Assembly (NCBI RefSeq): GCF_016616235.1
Contig: NZ_CP067100.1
Location: 248,001 to 312,000 of the forward strand
DNA: 64,000 nucleotides
Direction: 5' to 3'
Source of the DNA: Bradyrhizobium diazoefficiens
Lineage (GTDB): Bacteria > Pseudomonadota > Alphaproteobacteria > Rhizobiales > Xanthobacteraceae
Below the pieces are notes generated by a model. It saw only the letters and a program-made list of their open reading frames with translations. It searched no databases and was not told the DNA's origin. Position numbers and translations under genes: made by a program. This document shows positions 1 to 11,351 of this stretch, piece by piece (the stretch's first letter is position 1; each line of letters begins with the position of its first letter).

Positions 1-2
1 CC

Positions 3-179
3 GCGATCGAATCGAAGGGCTTCAAGGTGGTCCGCTTCAGCAATCTCGATGTCATGTCCAATCGTGGCGGCGTTCTCGAAACAATCGCGACCGCCATCGC
101 GGAGAGAGCCCCCACCCCAGCCCTCCCCCGCAAGCGGGAGAGGGAGCAGACCGCCTCCCTGGAGAAAAAGCAGCCATGA
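3..179 (+). CDS. C-terminal end of a DUF559-type endonuclease-domain protein (5' end outside window)
   Basis: Only the last 58 codons are visible. The residues [15 protein letters not shown] and RGGVLETI resemble the closing strand and helix of DUF559 domains, which belong to the restriction/very-short-patch-repair endonuclease fold. The final ~25 residues ([13 protein letters not shown] and onward) are encoded by a palindromic intergenic-type repeat at about 107-149, so the native tail has been replaced or extended. Its TGA overlaps the pheT ATG (ATGA), which suggests translational coupling. By synteny it probably lies between pheS (upstream, not visible) and pheT. The family call rests on a short fragment, and the cellular role is unknown. 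Confidence 0.6.
   Translation, partial: AIESKGFKVVRFSNLDVMSNRGGVLETIATAIAERAPTPALPRKREREQTASLEKKQP
107..149. repeat. Family A palindromic repeat (half element), translated
   Basis: The segment CCCTCCCCCGCAAGCGGGAG with flanking GAGAGGGAGC is the same GC-rich palindrome seen between genes at 9.0, 13.0, 27.5, 48.5 and 51.8 kb. Here it lies inside the reading frame of the DUF559 fragment. Confidence 0.7.
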
Positions 180-2584
180 AATTCACCCTCTCCTGGCTGA
201 AAGATCATCTCGACACCGACGAGCCCTTGGACAAGCTCGCCGAGAAGCTCACCATGATCGGGCTCGAGGTCGAGAACATCGAGGACAAGGCGAAGGCGCT
301 CAAGCCCTTTACCATCGCCAAGGTGATCTCGGCCGAGCAGCATCCGAATGCCGATCGCTTGCGCGTCTGCATGGTCGACACCGGCGACGGCGGCGCGCCG
401 GTGCAGGTCGTGTGCGGTGCGCCGAATGCGCGCGCGGGGCTGGTCAGCGTGTTCTCGCCCCCAGGCACCTATATTCCGGGCAAGGACATCACGCTCGGCG
501 TCGGCACCATCCGCGGCGTCGAGAGCCGCGGCATGCTGTGCTCGGCGGCGGAATTGCAGATCTCCAACGACCATGACGGCATCATGGAATTGCCGGCGGA
601 CGCGCCGATCGGTGCGGGTTACGCCGAATGGGCCGCGCTCGGCGATCCCGTCATCGAGATCAACCTCACGCCGAACCGGCAGGACTGCACCGGCGTGCAC
701 GGCATCGCGCGCGATCTGGCCGCCGCCGACATGGGCAAGTTCAAAGACCCCACCATCAAGCCGATCAAGGGCGAATTCCCTTGTCCCGTGAAGGTCGCGG
801 TCGAGGACGCGACGCTGTGCCCGGGTTTCGCGCTGCGCCTCGTGCGCGGCGTCAAGAACGGGCCGTCGCCGGAGTGGCTGCAGAAGGGGCTGACCGCGAT
901 CGGCCTGCGCCCGATCAACGCGCTGGTCGACATCACCAACTTCATGACCTACGACCGCGCGCGGCCGCTGCACGTGTTCGACGCCAGGAAGGTCAAGGGC
1001 AATCTCGTGGTGCGCCGCGCCCGCGACGGCGAGACTCTGCTGGCACTCGACGGCCGCACCTACAATCTCGATCCCACCATATGCGTGATCGCCGATGAGC
1101 ACGGCGTCGAATCGCTCGCCGGCATCATGGGCGGCGAAGCTTCGGGCTGCGACGAGACCACCACAGACGTGCTGATCGAGTCCGCGCTGTGGAACGAAAT
1201 CAACATCGCCCAGACCGGCCGCAAGCTCGGCATCAATTCCGATGCGCGCTACCGCTTCGAGCGCGGCGTCGATCCGGCCTTCATGGTGCCCGGGCTTGAG
1301 CTCGCGACAAAACTCGTGATGGAGATGTGCGGCGGGGCGCCGTCCGAGACCGTCGTGGTCGGCAAGGCTTTTGGCGACGACCGCGTGATCGATTTCCCGG
1401 TCACGGAGGTGAAGCGCCTCTCCGGCATCGAGGTGCCGCAAGCCGAGATGAAGCGCATCCTGACCCATCTCGGCTTCATGATGGCGGGCCCCGGCCCGGT
1501 CGTGAAGGTCGCGGTGCCGTCGTGGCGCTCCGACGTGCACGGCAAGGCCGACATCGTCGAGGAGATCGTCCGCATCTTCGGCGTCGACAAGGTGCCGATG
1601 ACGCCGTTCGAACGCGGTGAGGACGCGCGCAAGTCCGTGCTGACGCCGCTGCAGCTGCGCACCCGCCGCGCGCGGCGCGCGCTGGCGAGCCGCGGCATCA
1701 TCGAGGCCGTGACGTGGTCGTTCATCACCAAGGCTGCGGCAGAATTGTTCGGCGGCGGCCAGCGCGAGCTCGAAGTCGCCAACCCGATCGCGTCCGACCT
1801 CTCCGACATGCGCCCGACCCTGCTTGCGGGGCTCATCTCGGCAGCACAAGCGAATGCCGATCGCGGCTTTGGCGATGTCGCGTTGTTCGAGGTCGGCCAG
1901 GTTTTCAAAGGCGATCGGCCGCAGGACCAGTTCATGGCGGCGAGCGGCGTGCGCCGCGGCTTTGCCTCCTCGGAAGGCCTCGGCCGGCACTGGACGGGCT
2001 CGGCGCAAGCCGATGTGTTCGATGCCAAGGCCGATGCGCTGGCGGTGCTGGCGGCTGCCGGCGCGCCGATGCAGGCGCTCCAGATTGTCGCGGGCGGACC
2101 GGCCTGGCTGCATCCGGGGCGCTCCGGCACGATCCAGATCGGTCCGCAGAACGTGCTCGGCTACTTCGGCGAGGTGCATCCGCGCGCGCTGGAGACGCTC
2201 GGCGCCGACGGTCCGCTTGTCGTGTTCGAGGTGATCCTCGACCGCATCCCCGAGGCGAAGAAGAAGCCGACCCGCGCCAAACCGTTGATCGAGCTGTCGG
2301 CGTTCCAGCCTGTTACGCGCGATTTTGCGTTCATCGTCGACCGTTCCGTGAAGGCGGGCGACATCGTCCGCGCCGCGCTAGGCGCGGACAAAAAGCTGAT
2401 CACCGGCGTCAACGTCTTCGACGTCTATGAAGGCAAGGGCATCGATGACGGCAAGAAGTCGATCGGCATCGCCGTGACGCTCCAGCCGCGCGAGAAGACG
2501 CTGACCGACCAGGAGATCGAGGCCGTCGCCGCGAAGATCGTGGCGGAGGTTACGAAGAAGACCGACGGCACCTTGAGGGCGTGA
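176..2584 (+). CDS. pheT: Phenylalanyl-tRNA synthetase beta subunit
   Basis: Encodes 802 aa, the usual length for bacterial PheT. It forms the alpha2-beta2 enzyme that charges tRNA-Phe in the cytoplasm. The N-terminal OB-fold tRNA-binding domain is visible around residues 40-150 ([21 protein letters not shown]). It is followed by the B3/B4 editing region ([24 protein letters not shown]), the B5 domain, and a C-terminal ferredoxin-fold anticodon-binding domain beginning near [13 protein letters not shown]. The ATG is preceded by GGAG about 10 nt upstream and overlaps the stop codon of the endonuclease-like gene. The alpha-subunit gene pheS is expected just upstream of the window. Identification is secure. 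Confidence 0.97.
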   Translation: MKFTLSWLKDHLDTDEPLDKLAEKLTMIGLEVENIEDKAKALKPFTIAKVISAEQHPNADRLRVCMVDTGDGGAPVQVVCGAPNARAGLVSVFSPPGTYIPGKDITLGVGTIRGVESRGMLCSAAELQISNDHDGIMELPADAPIGAGYAEWAALGDPVIEINLTPNRQDCTGVHGIARDLAAADMGKFKDPTIKPIKGEFPCPVKVAVEDATLCPGFALRLVRGVKNGPSPEWLQKGLTAIGLRPINALVDITNFMTYDRARPLHVFDARKVKGNLVVRRARDGETLLALDGRTYNLDPTICVIADEHGVESLAGIMGGEASGCDETTTDVLIESALWNEINIAQTGRKLGINSDARYRFERGVDPAFMVPGLELATKLVMEMCGGAPSETVVVGKAFGDDRVIDFPVTEVKRLSGIEVPQAEMKRILTHLGFMMAGPGPVVKVAVPSWRSDVHGKADIVEEIVRIFGVDKVPMTPFERGEDARKSVLTPLQLRTRRARRALASRGIIEAVTWSFITKAAAELFGGGQRELEVANPIASDLSDMRPTLLAGLISAAQANADRGFGDVALFEVGQVFKGDRPQDQFMAASGVRRGFASSEGLGRHWTGSAQADVFDAKADALAVLAAAGAPMQALQIVAGGPAWLHPGRSGTIQIGPQNVLGYFGEVHPRALETLGADGPLVVFEVILDRIPEAKKKPTRAKPLIELSAFQPVTRDFAFIVDRSVKAGDIVRAALGADKKLITGVNVFDVYEGKGIDDGKKSIGIAVTLQPREKTLTDQEIEAVAAKIVAEVTKKTDGTLRA

Positions 2585-2603
2585 TGCTCTGGAATGGCAG
2601 GGC

Positions 2604-3374
2604 ATGAGTATCGCCGACCTCCTCCCGAAGGACGTCAGCCTCACCATTGCGATGGCGCTCTGCGCCGTCGCTTTCGTTTCGGGCACCGCCCGCGGCTTCT
2701 CCGGCTTCGGCGCGGCATTGATCTTCATGCCGCTGGCGAGCAGCATCGCGGCGCCGCGGCTCGTTGCTGCCTTGCTGCTCGTGATCGATTTCGTCGCGGC
2801 GGCGCCGCTGCTGCCCCATGCGTGGCGGAAGGCGGACCGCAAGGCCACGGCGGTGATCGTGCTGGGCGCGCTGGTCGGTGTCCCGGTCGGCACCTATTTC
2901 CTCAGCGTGCTCGAACCCGTCACCACGCGGTGGATCATCTCCTGCTTCGTCGCGGCGCTGCTGCTTCTGCTGCTGTCGGGCTGGCGCTATCGCGGCAAGG
3001 ACCACACCTGGCTCTCGGTCGGCATCGGCGGCCTCTCCGGCTTCTGCAGCGGCCTCGCACAGACCGGCGGGCCGCCGATCGTCGGCTATTGGCTCGGCCG
3101 CCCCATCGCGCCGATCGTCGCGCGCGCCAACATCGTGCTGTTCTTCGGCGCTTCGGATTTCTTCTCGATGGTCAGCTATGCGACCACCGGGCTGATCAGC
3201 CGCGAAGCGCTGGCGCTCTCGCTGATCGTTGGGCCGGCCTATGCGCTCGGCGTCGCATCCGGCGCGTCGCTGTTCGGCCGCGCCAGCGAGAAGGTGTTTC
3301 GCGGAATCTGCTACGCCCTGATCGCGATGGCGGTGATCGCTGGACTGCCGGTGCTGGACGGGATCTTGCGCTAG
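2604..3374 (+). CDS. TauE/SafE (TSUP) family inner-membrane permease
   Basis: Encodes 256 aa, almost wholly hydrophobic with about seven or eight predicted membrane spans. The repeated glycine-rich segments GTARGFSGFGAALIFMP and GLSGFCSGLAQTGGPPIVGYW are typical of the TauE/SafE/YfcA family, whose members export sulfite, sulfoacetate or other small sulfur-containing anions. The substrate cannot be told from sequence. It starts 19 nt after pheT and may be co-transcribed with it. Its TAG stop overlaps the end of the convergent amine oxidase gene by 4 nt. Confidence 0.88.
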   Translation: MSIADLLPKDVSLTIAMALCAVAFVSGTARGFSGFGAALIFMPLASSIAAPRLVAALLLVIDFVAAAPLLPHAWRKADRKATAVIVLGALVGVPVGTYFLSVLEPVTTRWIISCFVAALLLLLLSGWRYRGKDHTWLSVGIGGLSGFCSGLAQTGGPPIVGYWLGRPIAPIVARANIVLFFGASDFFSMVSYATTGLISREALALSLIVGPAYALGVASGASLFGRASEKVFRGICYALIAMAVIAGLPVLDGILR

Positions 3375-4762
3375 TACTGCCGCGGCGCGCGGCGCCGCTT
3401 CGTGGACTGCGTCGGCACCTCCAACGGCTCGTCCCTGATTGCGCCGATCCTGCGCAGGGCTGCATCCGCGGCGCGCTCGCCGCTTTCCCAGGCGCCGTCG
3501 ACCGTGCCCCACAGCGTCTCGTGCGTTGCTTCGCCGGCGAGGAACATGCAGCCGATCGGCTCGGCCAGGACCTTGCGCGAGAGCTGGCCGCCCGGTGAGG
3601 CCGCCGACATTGCGCCCATGACATAGGGCGAGGCGTTCCAGCGCGTCGCGCTGGTCTTCTGCACGGCGGAAGCAGCCTCGCTGCCGAACAGTTTCGTGAT
3701 CCATTCCTTCGCGAACGCAGCCATCGCCTTCTCGCCCTGCTCGGAGAGATCGCGGCCGAACGCGCCGCCGACGTCGATCGAGCACAGCGAGGATCCGCCG
3801 ATATTGGCGTACATCAAAGCCGTGCGGGTCGAGTTGCTCTGCTCGATCAGTATGTCGTCGCGCGTCAGCCCGAGCGGATTGCCCGGCAGTTGCAGCACGA
3901 TGTGATCGTAGCTGCCAAGGCTGAGCTTCGAGGCCGCGTCCAGCGCTCGCTTGGGAAGATCGGGCCCGAACTTGATCGCGCCCGAGGTCAGCACATTGGT
4001 CGAGACCGTGATGATGGCGGCGCGCGCGGCGATCTTGCCGCTTGGCGTCTCGACGCTGACGTCGCGATTGCTCCAGACGATGCGGCTGGCCGGCGTCGAC
4101 AGCGCCACCGGCGCCTGCTCGCCGAGCCTGGTGATCAGTGTGCCAAGCCCCTGACGGCAGGCGATGGCGGCGTTGCGGTCCTGGGCGCGCGACTTGTCGA
4201 TCGCCGACAGCTCCTTCAAATCCTTACCGGCAAAGCTCGCGCCCAGCATGAACTCGGCGGCACCGGCCCAGTCGCCGAGATCCTTCGGCAGCACGGAGGC
4301 GCAGGACGTATCGAGCTTGCCGCGCCCGGCTTCGTCGATGGCGCGGTTGGCGCGGACCAGCGCCGCCAGGAATTCTTCGGTCTCGCCAGCCCGCGCGTTG
4401 CGGCGGCCGATGCGCATCTTCTGGCCCGCCGGCGCCTGCACCACGTCCAGCCCGGCACCGCGCGCGAGGCGGATCATCGGATTGGTCTCGGGATTGTGCA
4501 TCCAGCGCGCGCCGCGGTCGAACGGCGTGTCGAAGGTCGTGGTATCGGTGATGCAGCGGCCGCCGATTTGCGAGGCCGCTTCCACCACCACCACCTTGCG
4601 GCCCGTCGCCATGATGCGCCGCGCCGCAGCGATGCCGGCAACGCCCGCCCCGATGACGACAATGTCAGCGTCGCGCGGCAAGGGCGCGGCGGTTGCACGC
4701 AGGACGGGCATGGCGGCAAGGGCCGCCGATGCCGAAAGGAAACCGCGGCGGGTGATTGTCAT
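3371..4762 (-). CDS. Tat-exported flavin amine oxidase
   Basis: Encodes 463 aa from the ATG at 4762. I prefer this start because it gives an N-terminus with the twin-arginine motif TRRGFLSA and a hydrophobic stretch ending at AAP. The Rossmann FAD motif IVVIGAGVAGIAAARR follows, then GGRCITDTTTFDTPFDRGAR. Near the C-terminus, CMFLAGEATHETLWGTVDGA is the second FAD contact of the monoamine oxidase/polyamine oxidase family. The enzyme should oxidise an amine in the periplasm and release an aldehyde and H2O2; the substrate is unknown. A longer frame reaches upstream to 4852 but its extra residues are unrelated to the family. Confidence 0.85.
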   Translation of the reverse strand: MTITRRGFLSASAALAAMPVLRATAAPLPRDADIVVIGAGVAGIAAARRIMATGRKVVVVEAASQIGGRCITDTTTFDTPFDRGARWMHNPETNPMIRLARGAGLDVVQAPAGQKMRIGRRNARAGETEEFLAALVRANRAIDEAGRGKLDTSCASVLPKDLGDWAGAAEFMLGASFAGKDLKELSAIDKSRAQDRNAAIACRQGLGTLITRLGEQAPVALSTPASRIVWSNRDVSVETPSGKIAARAAIITVSTNVLTSGAIKFGPDLPKRALDAASKLSLGSYDHIVLQLPGNPLGLTRDDILIEQSNSTRTALMYANIGGSSLCSIDVGGAFGRDLSEQGEKAMAAFAKEWITKLFGSEAASAVQKTSATRWNASPYVMGAMSAASPGGQLSRKVLAEPIGCMFLAGEATHETLWGTVDGAWESGERAADAALRRIGAIRDEPLEVPTQSTKRRRAPRQY

Positions 4763-4953
4763 GTCATGGTTTCCGGGAACTTGCGACGGACAGGAACAGC
4801 CCGCGAACCTTGCTGCATCTGGCGTTGCACGGCAACCATCACGGTGAATCAATCGTGCTTGATCTCACAGAGTGATGAACCGAATTGCAACACGTTTCGA
4901 CCATGATAGAGAAGGGAAAAAGACGGTCGGCAAAGACCGTGGGGGAGCTTGAA

Positions 4954-5925
4954 ATGGGGACGGTCCTGGACTCAGTCGGCAAGCTGATTGCCGCGTACCT
5001 CTCGAAGGAGGTGCCGGGCTATGAGCCGTTCACGCCCAGCGATCCCGAGCACCTGCGCGGCGTGATCGAGCCCGGCGACGTACTGCTGGTCGAGGGTAAC
5101 AACCGCATCTCCGGCATCATCAAATATCTGACGCAGTCGACCTGGTCGCACGCCGCGCTCTATGTCGGTCCGATCGAGGGGGCCGAAGAGGCGGGCGGAG
5201 AGCCGCATGTGCTGATCGAGGCCAATATCGGCGAGGGTGTCACCTCCGCACCGCTGTCGAAATATTTCCCGTATCACACCCGCGTCTGCCGCCCGGTCGG
5301 GCTGTCCTATGAGGACCGCACCACGGTCTGCCGCTATGCGATCAACCGCATCGGCTTCGGCTACGACACCAAGAATATCGTCGACCTCATGCGCTTCCTG
5401 TTCCCGCTACCGATACCGCAGCGCTGGCGGCGGCGCATGATCGCGATCGGCTCGGGCGATCCGACCAAGATCATCTGCTCGGCGCTGATCGCCCAGGCCT
5501 TCGACGCCGTGCGCTATCCGATCTTGCCGAAGATCACCAAGGCCGGCAGCCGCGCCGCGCGCCGCGAGATCCTGCACATCCGCGATTCCTCGCTCTACAT
5601 GCCCCGCGACTTCGACATCTCGCCCTATTTCGAAGTCGTCAAACCCACCATCGTGCACGGCTTCGACTACACCTCCCTGCACTGGGCCGACAAGCAGAAG
5701 CCGCTCGAGGAGGTAGCGGGCACATTCAGTGTGTTTCCAGAAACGCTCCGTGCGCCGCCGCTCGTTCCTGAAGCGATTGACGAGGAGACGCCGGCTGAAG
5801 TTTCGGCTGAGGAAGTGAGCACGCCGCCAGCAGAGAGGCAAGCCACAGAGCATTTCCCGCTGCTTAGGAAGCTTGCGATGTACCGCCCGCGGCGGCGAGG
5901 TCGCGCGCGCGAGATCGCGGCGTAG
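4954..5925 (+). CDS. YiiX/YebB-like NlpC/P60-type cysteine hydrolase
   Basis: Encodes 323 aa from the ATG at 4954, which has a good GGGGGAG ribosome site; an in-frame ATG at 4903 lacks one. Residues 45-70 (EPGDVLLVEGNN, WSHAALYVGP) contain the catalytic-type histidine near position 66. IICSALIAQAFD holds the candidate nucleophilic cysteine near position 175. This order, His before Cys, is the circular permutation of the NlpC/P60 fold found in YiiX/YebB proteins. Such proteins may cleave amide or lipid-linked bonds. The C-terminal ~70 residues are low in complexity and poorly conserved. Function is uncertain. Confidence 0.75.
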   Translation: MGTVLDSVGKLIAAYLSKEVPGYEPFTPSDPEHLRGVIEPGDVLLVEGNNRISGIIKYLTQSTWSHAALYVGPIEGAEEAGGEPHVLIEANIGEGVTSAPLSKYFPYHTRVCRPVGLSYEDRTTVCRYAINRIGFGYDTKNIVDLMRFLFPLPIPQRWRRRMIAIGSGDPTKIICSALIAQAFDAVRYPILPKITKAGSRAARREILHIRDSSLYMPRDFDISPYFEVVKPTIVHGFDYTSLHWADKQKPLEEVAGTFSVFPETLRAPPLVPEAIDEETPAEVSAEEVSTPPAERQATEHFPLLRKLAMYRPRRRGRAREIAA

Positions 5926-5933
5926 CCTCTGCT

Positions 5934-6080
5934 GTCGTCCCTGCCTAGTGCGCAATAGCGCACGGGAGCAGGGACCCATACCGCGTGATCTAGCGCGTGC
6001 GGGCGCAAAAGGTATCGAACAGCAATCTTCGCCAAACCACTCCCTGGGATTATGGGTCCCTGCGTTCGCAGGGACGACAG
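5934..6080. repeat. Family B interspersed repeat
   Basis: An element of about 147 bp whose ends are inverted copies (TGTCGTCCCTGC and GCAGGGACGACA). Internally it carries CCATACCGCGTGATCT, TCTTCGCC, CTCCCTGGG and TATGGGTCCC, all shared with the element at 21748-21903. It has no coding capacity. Confidence 0.8.
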
Positions 6081-6154
6081 CTGGGGTGTGGCACGAACTC
6101 GCTTCAACAGTCGTCATCGCGAGGAGCGCAGCGACGAAGAACGACAGTGGAGAC

Positions 6155-6430
6155 CTATCGCTCCGCCCGTCCGATCACCGCCATCAGCTCCGCGATCTTC
6201 TCGCGCTGATCCGCCTTGTCGCCGCTCGCGATCGCGTGCTCGACGCAATGGGCGACGTGGTCCTTCAAAACCTCTTCCTCGACCCGGCGGAGCGCCGCGC
6301 GCACCGCCGAGATCTGCGTCACGATGTCGATGCAGTAGCGGTCCTCCTCTACCATTTTCGCGAGGCCGCGAACCTGGCCCTCGATCCGGCCGAGACGTTT
6401 TCCGACGGATGCCTTGATGTCCTTGCGCAT
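6155..6430 (-). CDS. csoR: CsoR-type copper-sensing transcriptional repressor
   Basis: Encodes 91 aa of the all-helical CsoR/RcnR/FrmR (DUF156) family. The Cu(I)-binding signature is present: Cys in RYCIDIVTQ, then His and Cys in HVAHCVEH. These form the Cys-His-Cys triad of CsoR rather than the formaldehyde or nickel versions. The longer frame up to 6652 is an artefact of GC-rich sequence. The gene diverges from copA and shares with it an operator-like inverted repeat at 6440-6456. It is therefore the likely local regulator of copA, and probably of itself. Confidence 0.88.
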   Translation of the reverse strand: MRKDIKASVGKRLGRIEGQVRGLAKMVEEDRYCIDIVTQISAVRAALRRVEEEVLKDHVAHCVEHAIASGDKADQREKIAELMAVIGRAER

Positions 6431-6439
6431 GAGGTCTAT

Positions 6440-6456
6440 ATACCCCCCTAGGGTAT
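6440..6456. promoter_or_regulatory. CsoR-type operator between csoR and copA
   Basis: The inverted repeat ATACCC-N5-GGGTAT (core TACCCCCCTAGGGTA) lies 10 nt upstream of the csoR start and 25 nt upstream of copA. GC-rich dyads of this type are the known operators of CsoR proteins. Assignment is by pattern and position. Confidence 0.75.
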
Positions 6457-6480
6457 GAATTACAAGACCGGAGTGCGACA

Positions 6481-8937
<2,457 letters not shown>

Positions 8938-8947
8938 GGATGACGGT

Positions 8948-9087
8948 GCGCTCCCTCGCCCCGTTCTTACGGGGTGAGGGGCTGCTTCCGCGATCACGGT
9001 GAGAAATGGACTCGCGGAGAGTCCCCCTCACCCGGAATTCAAGCTACGTTTGAATTCCGACCTCTCCCCGCAAGCGGGGCGAGGTAA
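8948..9087. repeat. Family A interspersed palindromic repeat
   Basis: A GC-rich element with TCGCCCCGTTCTTACGGGGT, GGAGAGTCCCCCTCACCCGG, a small hairpin GGAATTCAAG-N4-TTTGAATTCC, and CCTCTCCCCGCAAGCGGGGC. The second and last parts recur at 12829-13030. It occupies the gap between copA and nikR. Confidence 0.8.
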
Positions 9088-9115
9088 GAAAGGCGCCGCG
9101 CGAGGGAACATTCTG

Positions 9116-9568
9116 ATGCAGCGAATTACCATCACAATCGAGGACGATCTCTTGGCGGAGATCGACGCCGCGGCCGAGGCGCGCGGCTACCAGAACCGCT
9201 CCGAGATCATCCGCGACCTCGCCCGCGCCGGGCTGCAACAGAGCGCGGAAGACACCGCGCAGACCGGTCCCTGCGTCGCCGGCCTCATCTATGTCTACGA
9301 CCACGCCGCGCGCGACCTCTCAAAACGCCTGGTGCAGGAATTCCACGGCCACCACGACCTCGCGCTGGCAACGCTGCACGTCCATCTCGACCACGACAAT
9401 TGCATGGAGATGACCGCGCTGCGCGGCGACGCCGCCGAGGTCAAGCATTTCGCCGACCACATCATCGCCGAGCGCGGCGTCCGCTACGGGCGCGTGATGA
9501 TGATCCCCACGGGCGACGGCAAGCCGGTGAAGGCGCGCAAACACGGGCATGGCCATCGGCATGAGTAA
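9116..9568 (+). CDS. nikR: Nickel-responsive transcriptional regulator NikR
   Basis: Encodes 150 aa from the ATG at 9116. The longer frame from 8999 runs back into a repeat and is not credible. An N-terminal ribbon-helix-helix DNA-binding domain (ITITIEDDLLAEID, RSEIIRDLARAGL) is followed by an ACT-like regulatory domain. The latter contains the nickel site HVHLDHDNCMEM, with the His, His and Cys ligands spaced as in E. coli NikR. A His-rich tail (KHGHGHRHE) ends the protein. No nickel transporter or hydrogenase/urease gene lies nearby, so its targets are elsewhere. Confidence 0.93.
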   Translation: MQRITITIEDDLLAEIDAAAEARGYQNRSEIIRDLARAGLQQSAEDTAQTGPCVAGLIYVYDHAARDLSKRLVQEFHGHHDLALATLHVHLDHDNCMEMTALRGDAAEVKHFADHIIAERGVRYGRVMMIPTGDGKPVKARKHGHGHRHE

Positions 9569-9581
9569 TGCGTAGCTCTCT

Positions 9582-9709
9582 CGTGCCCCGGACGCAGCGC
9601 AGCGCTTCTTCAGCGGTGCGCTGCAGAGCCGGGGCCCAGGAGCGCGGCGAGATGGGTCCCGGCTCTGCGTCGCGTCATTTCATGCCGCGCCGCGTCCGGG
9701 ACACGAGAG
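9582..9709. repeat. Family B-like interspersed repeat
   Basis: An element of about 128 bp bounded by inverted ends (CTCTCGTGCCCCGGACGC and GCGTCCGGGACACGAGAG, near-perfect complements). Internally it has GGGGCCCAGGAGCGCGGCG and TGGGTCCCGGCTCTGCG, related to the family B cores. Confidence 0.75.
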
Positions 9710-9796
9710 CCTAGCCCACTGCGACGGATCACCCGCCCTTGCCGAAGCCGCATTGGGTGTCTACCTCTCGCCGGTCGTTTCCTGAAAGGGTCCCCC

Positions 9797-10537
9797 ATGC
9801 TGGATGCCGCCGCAAAGGCGCTGTCGCAAATGTTCTCGCCGCCGATGCGCTCGATCCTGTGGCGATCGATCGGGGTTGCGCTGGTGCTGATCACCGTGCT
9901 GGCGGTCGGCCTGCAGCGGCTGCTGAGCTGGTTTGCGGCCCATGGCGAGGTCTGGCTGGAGGGCTTGCTCGGGCCGGGCTGGCATTCCTCGCTCGAGGTG
10001 CTGGCCTGGATCGTCTCGATCGCGGCCGGCCTCGGCGTCGTCTTCGGCGGCGTGTTCCTGATGCCGGCGATCACCTCGCTGGTGGCGAGCCTGTTCGTCG
10101 ACGACGTCGCCGACATCGTCGAGCGCGAGCATTACCCCGCCGAGCGTCCGGGCGTGGCGCTGCCGTTCAGCCAGGCGATCTTCGAAGGCATCAAGACCGC
10201 GCTGCTGACGATATTGGTGTATCTGGCCGCGCTGCCGCTGGTGCTGTTCGCCGGCGCGGGTTTCCTGATCTTCTTCCTCGCCGCCGCCTGGCTGCTCGGC
10301 CGCGAATATTTCGAGCTCGCCGCAATGCGCTTCCGCTCGCCGGAGGAGGCCAAGGCGATGCGGCGCGCCAATGCCGCGACCATCTTCACCGCCGGCCTCT
10401 TCATCGCCGCCTTCGTCTCGATCCCGGTCGTCAATCTCGCGACACCGATCTTCGCCATGGCCTTCATGGTCCACATGCACAAGCGCCTGTCCGGCCCGCG
10501 ACCCGAGCTGATCGAGCCGGTGCGGCAGATGCGGTGA
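9797..10537 (+). CDS. EI24/CysZ-like integral membrane protein
   Basis: Encodes 246 aa with about five hydrophobic segments. The pattern FGGVFLMPAITSLVASLFVDDVADIVE and the later RREANA-like loop (AMRRANAATIFTAG) match the EI24 domain, shared by bacterial CysZ sulfate permeases and related proteins. Whether this one carries sulfate is not shown by the sequence, and no cys genes are nearby. It converges on nth with a 21-nt gap. The ATG at 9797 follows a weak purine-rich site (GAAAGGG). Confidence 0.8.
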   Translation: MLDAAAKALSQMFSPPMRSILWRSIGVALVLITVLAVGLQRLLSWFAAHGEVWLEGLLGPGWHSSLEVLAWIVSIAAGLGVVFGGVFLMPAITSLVASLFVDDVADIVEREHYPAERPGVALPFSQAIFEGIKTALLTILVYLAALPLVLFAGAGFLIFFLAAAWLLGREYFELAAMRFRSPEEAKAMRRANAATIFTAGLFIAAFVSIPVVNLATPIFAMAFMVHMHKRLSGPRPELIEPVRQMR

Positions 10538-10558
10538 GACCGCCGGCGCGCGGCCTGC

Positions 10559-11329
10559 TCAGACCGTCTTCTCCGGCCACCGGCAGAGATCGTTGATCAG
10601 GCACACTTCGCAGCGCGGCTTGCGCGCGAGGCAGGTATAGCGGCCGTGCAGGATCAGCCAGTGATGCGCATGCAGCATGAACTCGGCCGGGATCACCTTT
10701 TCAAGACCGAGCTCGACCTCGAGCGGCGTCTTGCCGGGCGCAAGTCCCGTGCGGTTGCCGACGCGGAAGACATGCGTGTCGACCGCCATGGTGTGCTCGC
10801 CAAAAGCCATGTTGAGCACGACATTGGCGGTTTTGCGCCCGGCACCGGGTAGCGACTCGATCTCCGCGCGGGTGCGCGGCACCTCGCCGCCGAAATCGCT
10901 GAGGATCTTTGCCGACAGCGCAATCACGTTCTTCGCCTTGGTCCGGTAGAGGCCGATGGTCTTGATGTAGTCGCGCAGGCGCTCCTCGCCGAGATCGAGC
11001 ATCTTTTGCGGCGTATCGGCGACCTCGAACAGCGCACGCGTCGCCTTGTTGACCCCGGCATCGGTCGCCTGCGCCGACAGCACCACCGCGACCAGCAGCG
11101 TGAACGGATTGACGTGCTCGAGTTCGCCCTTCGGCTCGGGATTGGCTTTGCGGAAACGGCTGAAGACCTCGTGGATCTCGGCGGGCGTCCAGGGTCTGGT
11201 GGCTCTGAGCGATTTCTTCGCGGGGGCCTTGTTCTTAGGCGAGGCCTTGGGCTTCGCGACGGCCCGCTTTGCCTTTTTCTTCGGCATCGGCGCTTTGCGC
11301 GGAGCCGGCTTGCGGGTGATTTTCGCCAT
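10559..11329 (-). CDS. nth: Endonuclease III (DNA glycosylase/AP lyase)
   Basis: Encodes 256 aa from the ATG at 11329. It removes oxidised pyrimidines during base-excision repair. The helix-hairpin-helix LPGAGRKTANVVLNMAFG carries the catalytic lysine, and VDTHVFRVGNR carries the catalytic aspartate. The C-terminal C-X6-C-X2-C-X5-C set (CLARKPRCEVCLINDLC) binds a [4Fe-4S] cluster. Before the domain lies an unusual Lys/Ala/Pro-rich extension of about 45 residues, longer than in E. coli Nth. A further upstream start (11725) would add unrelated sequence. Only 22 bp separate its start from the divergent DUF2244 gene. Confidence 0.95.
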   Translation of the reverse strand: MAKITRKPAPRKAPMPKKKAKRAVAKPKASPKNKAPAKKSLRATRPWTPAEIHEVFSRFRKANPEPKGELEHVNPFTLLVAVVLSAQATDAGVNKATRALFEVADTPQKMLDLGEERLRDYIKTIGLYRTKAKNVIALSAKILSDFGGEVPRTRAEIESLPGAGRKTANVVLNMAFGEHTMAVDTHVFRVGNRTGLAPGKTPLEVELGLEKVIPAEFMLHAHHWLILHGRYTCLARKPRCEVCLINDLCRWPEKTV

Positions 11330-11351
11330 GATCGGGATATACTGGGGGACG

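Noticed and set aside
8940..9100. Reading the GC hairpins between copA and nikR as an intrinsic terminator
   Set aside because: The palindrome belongs to an interspersed repeat family and lacks a U-tract.
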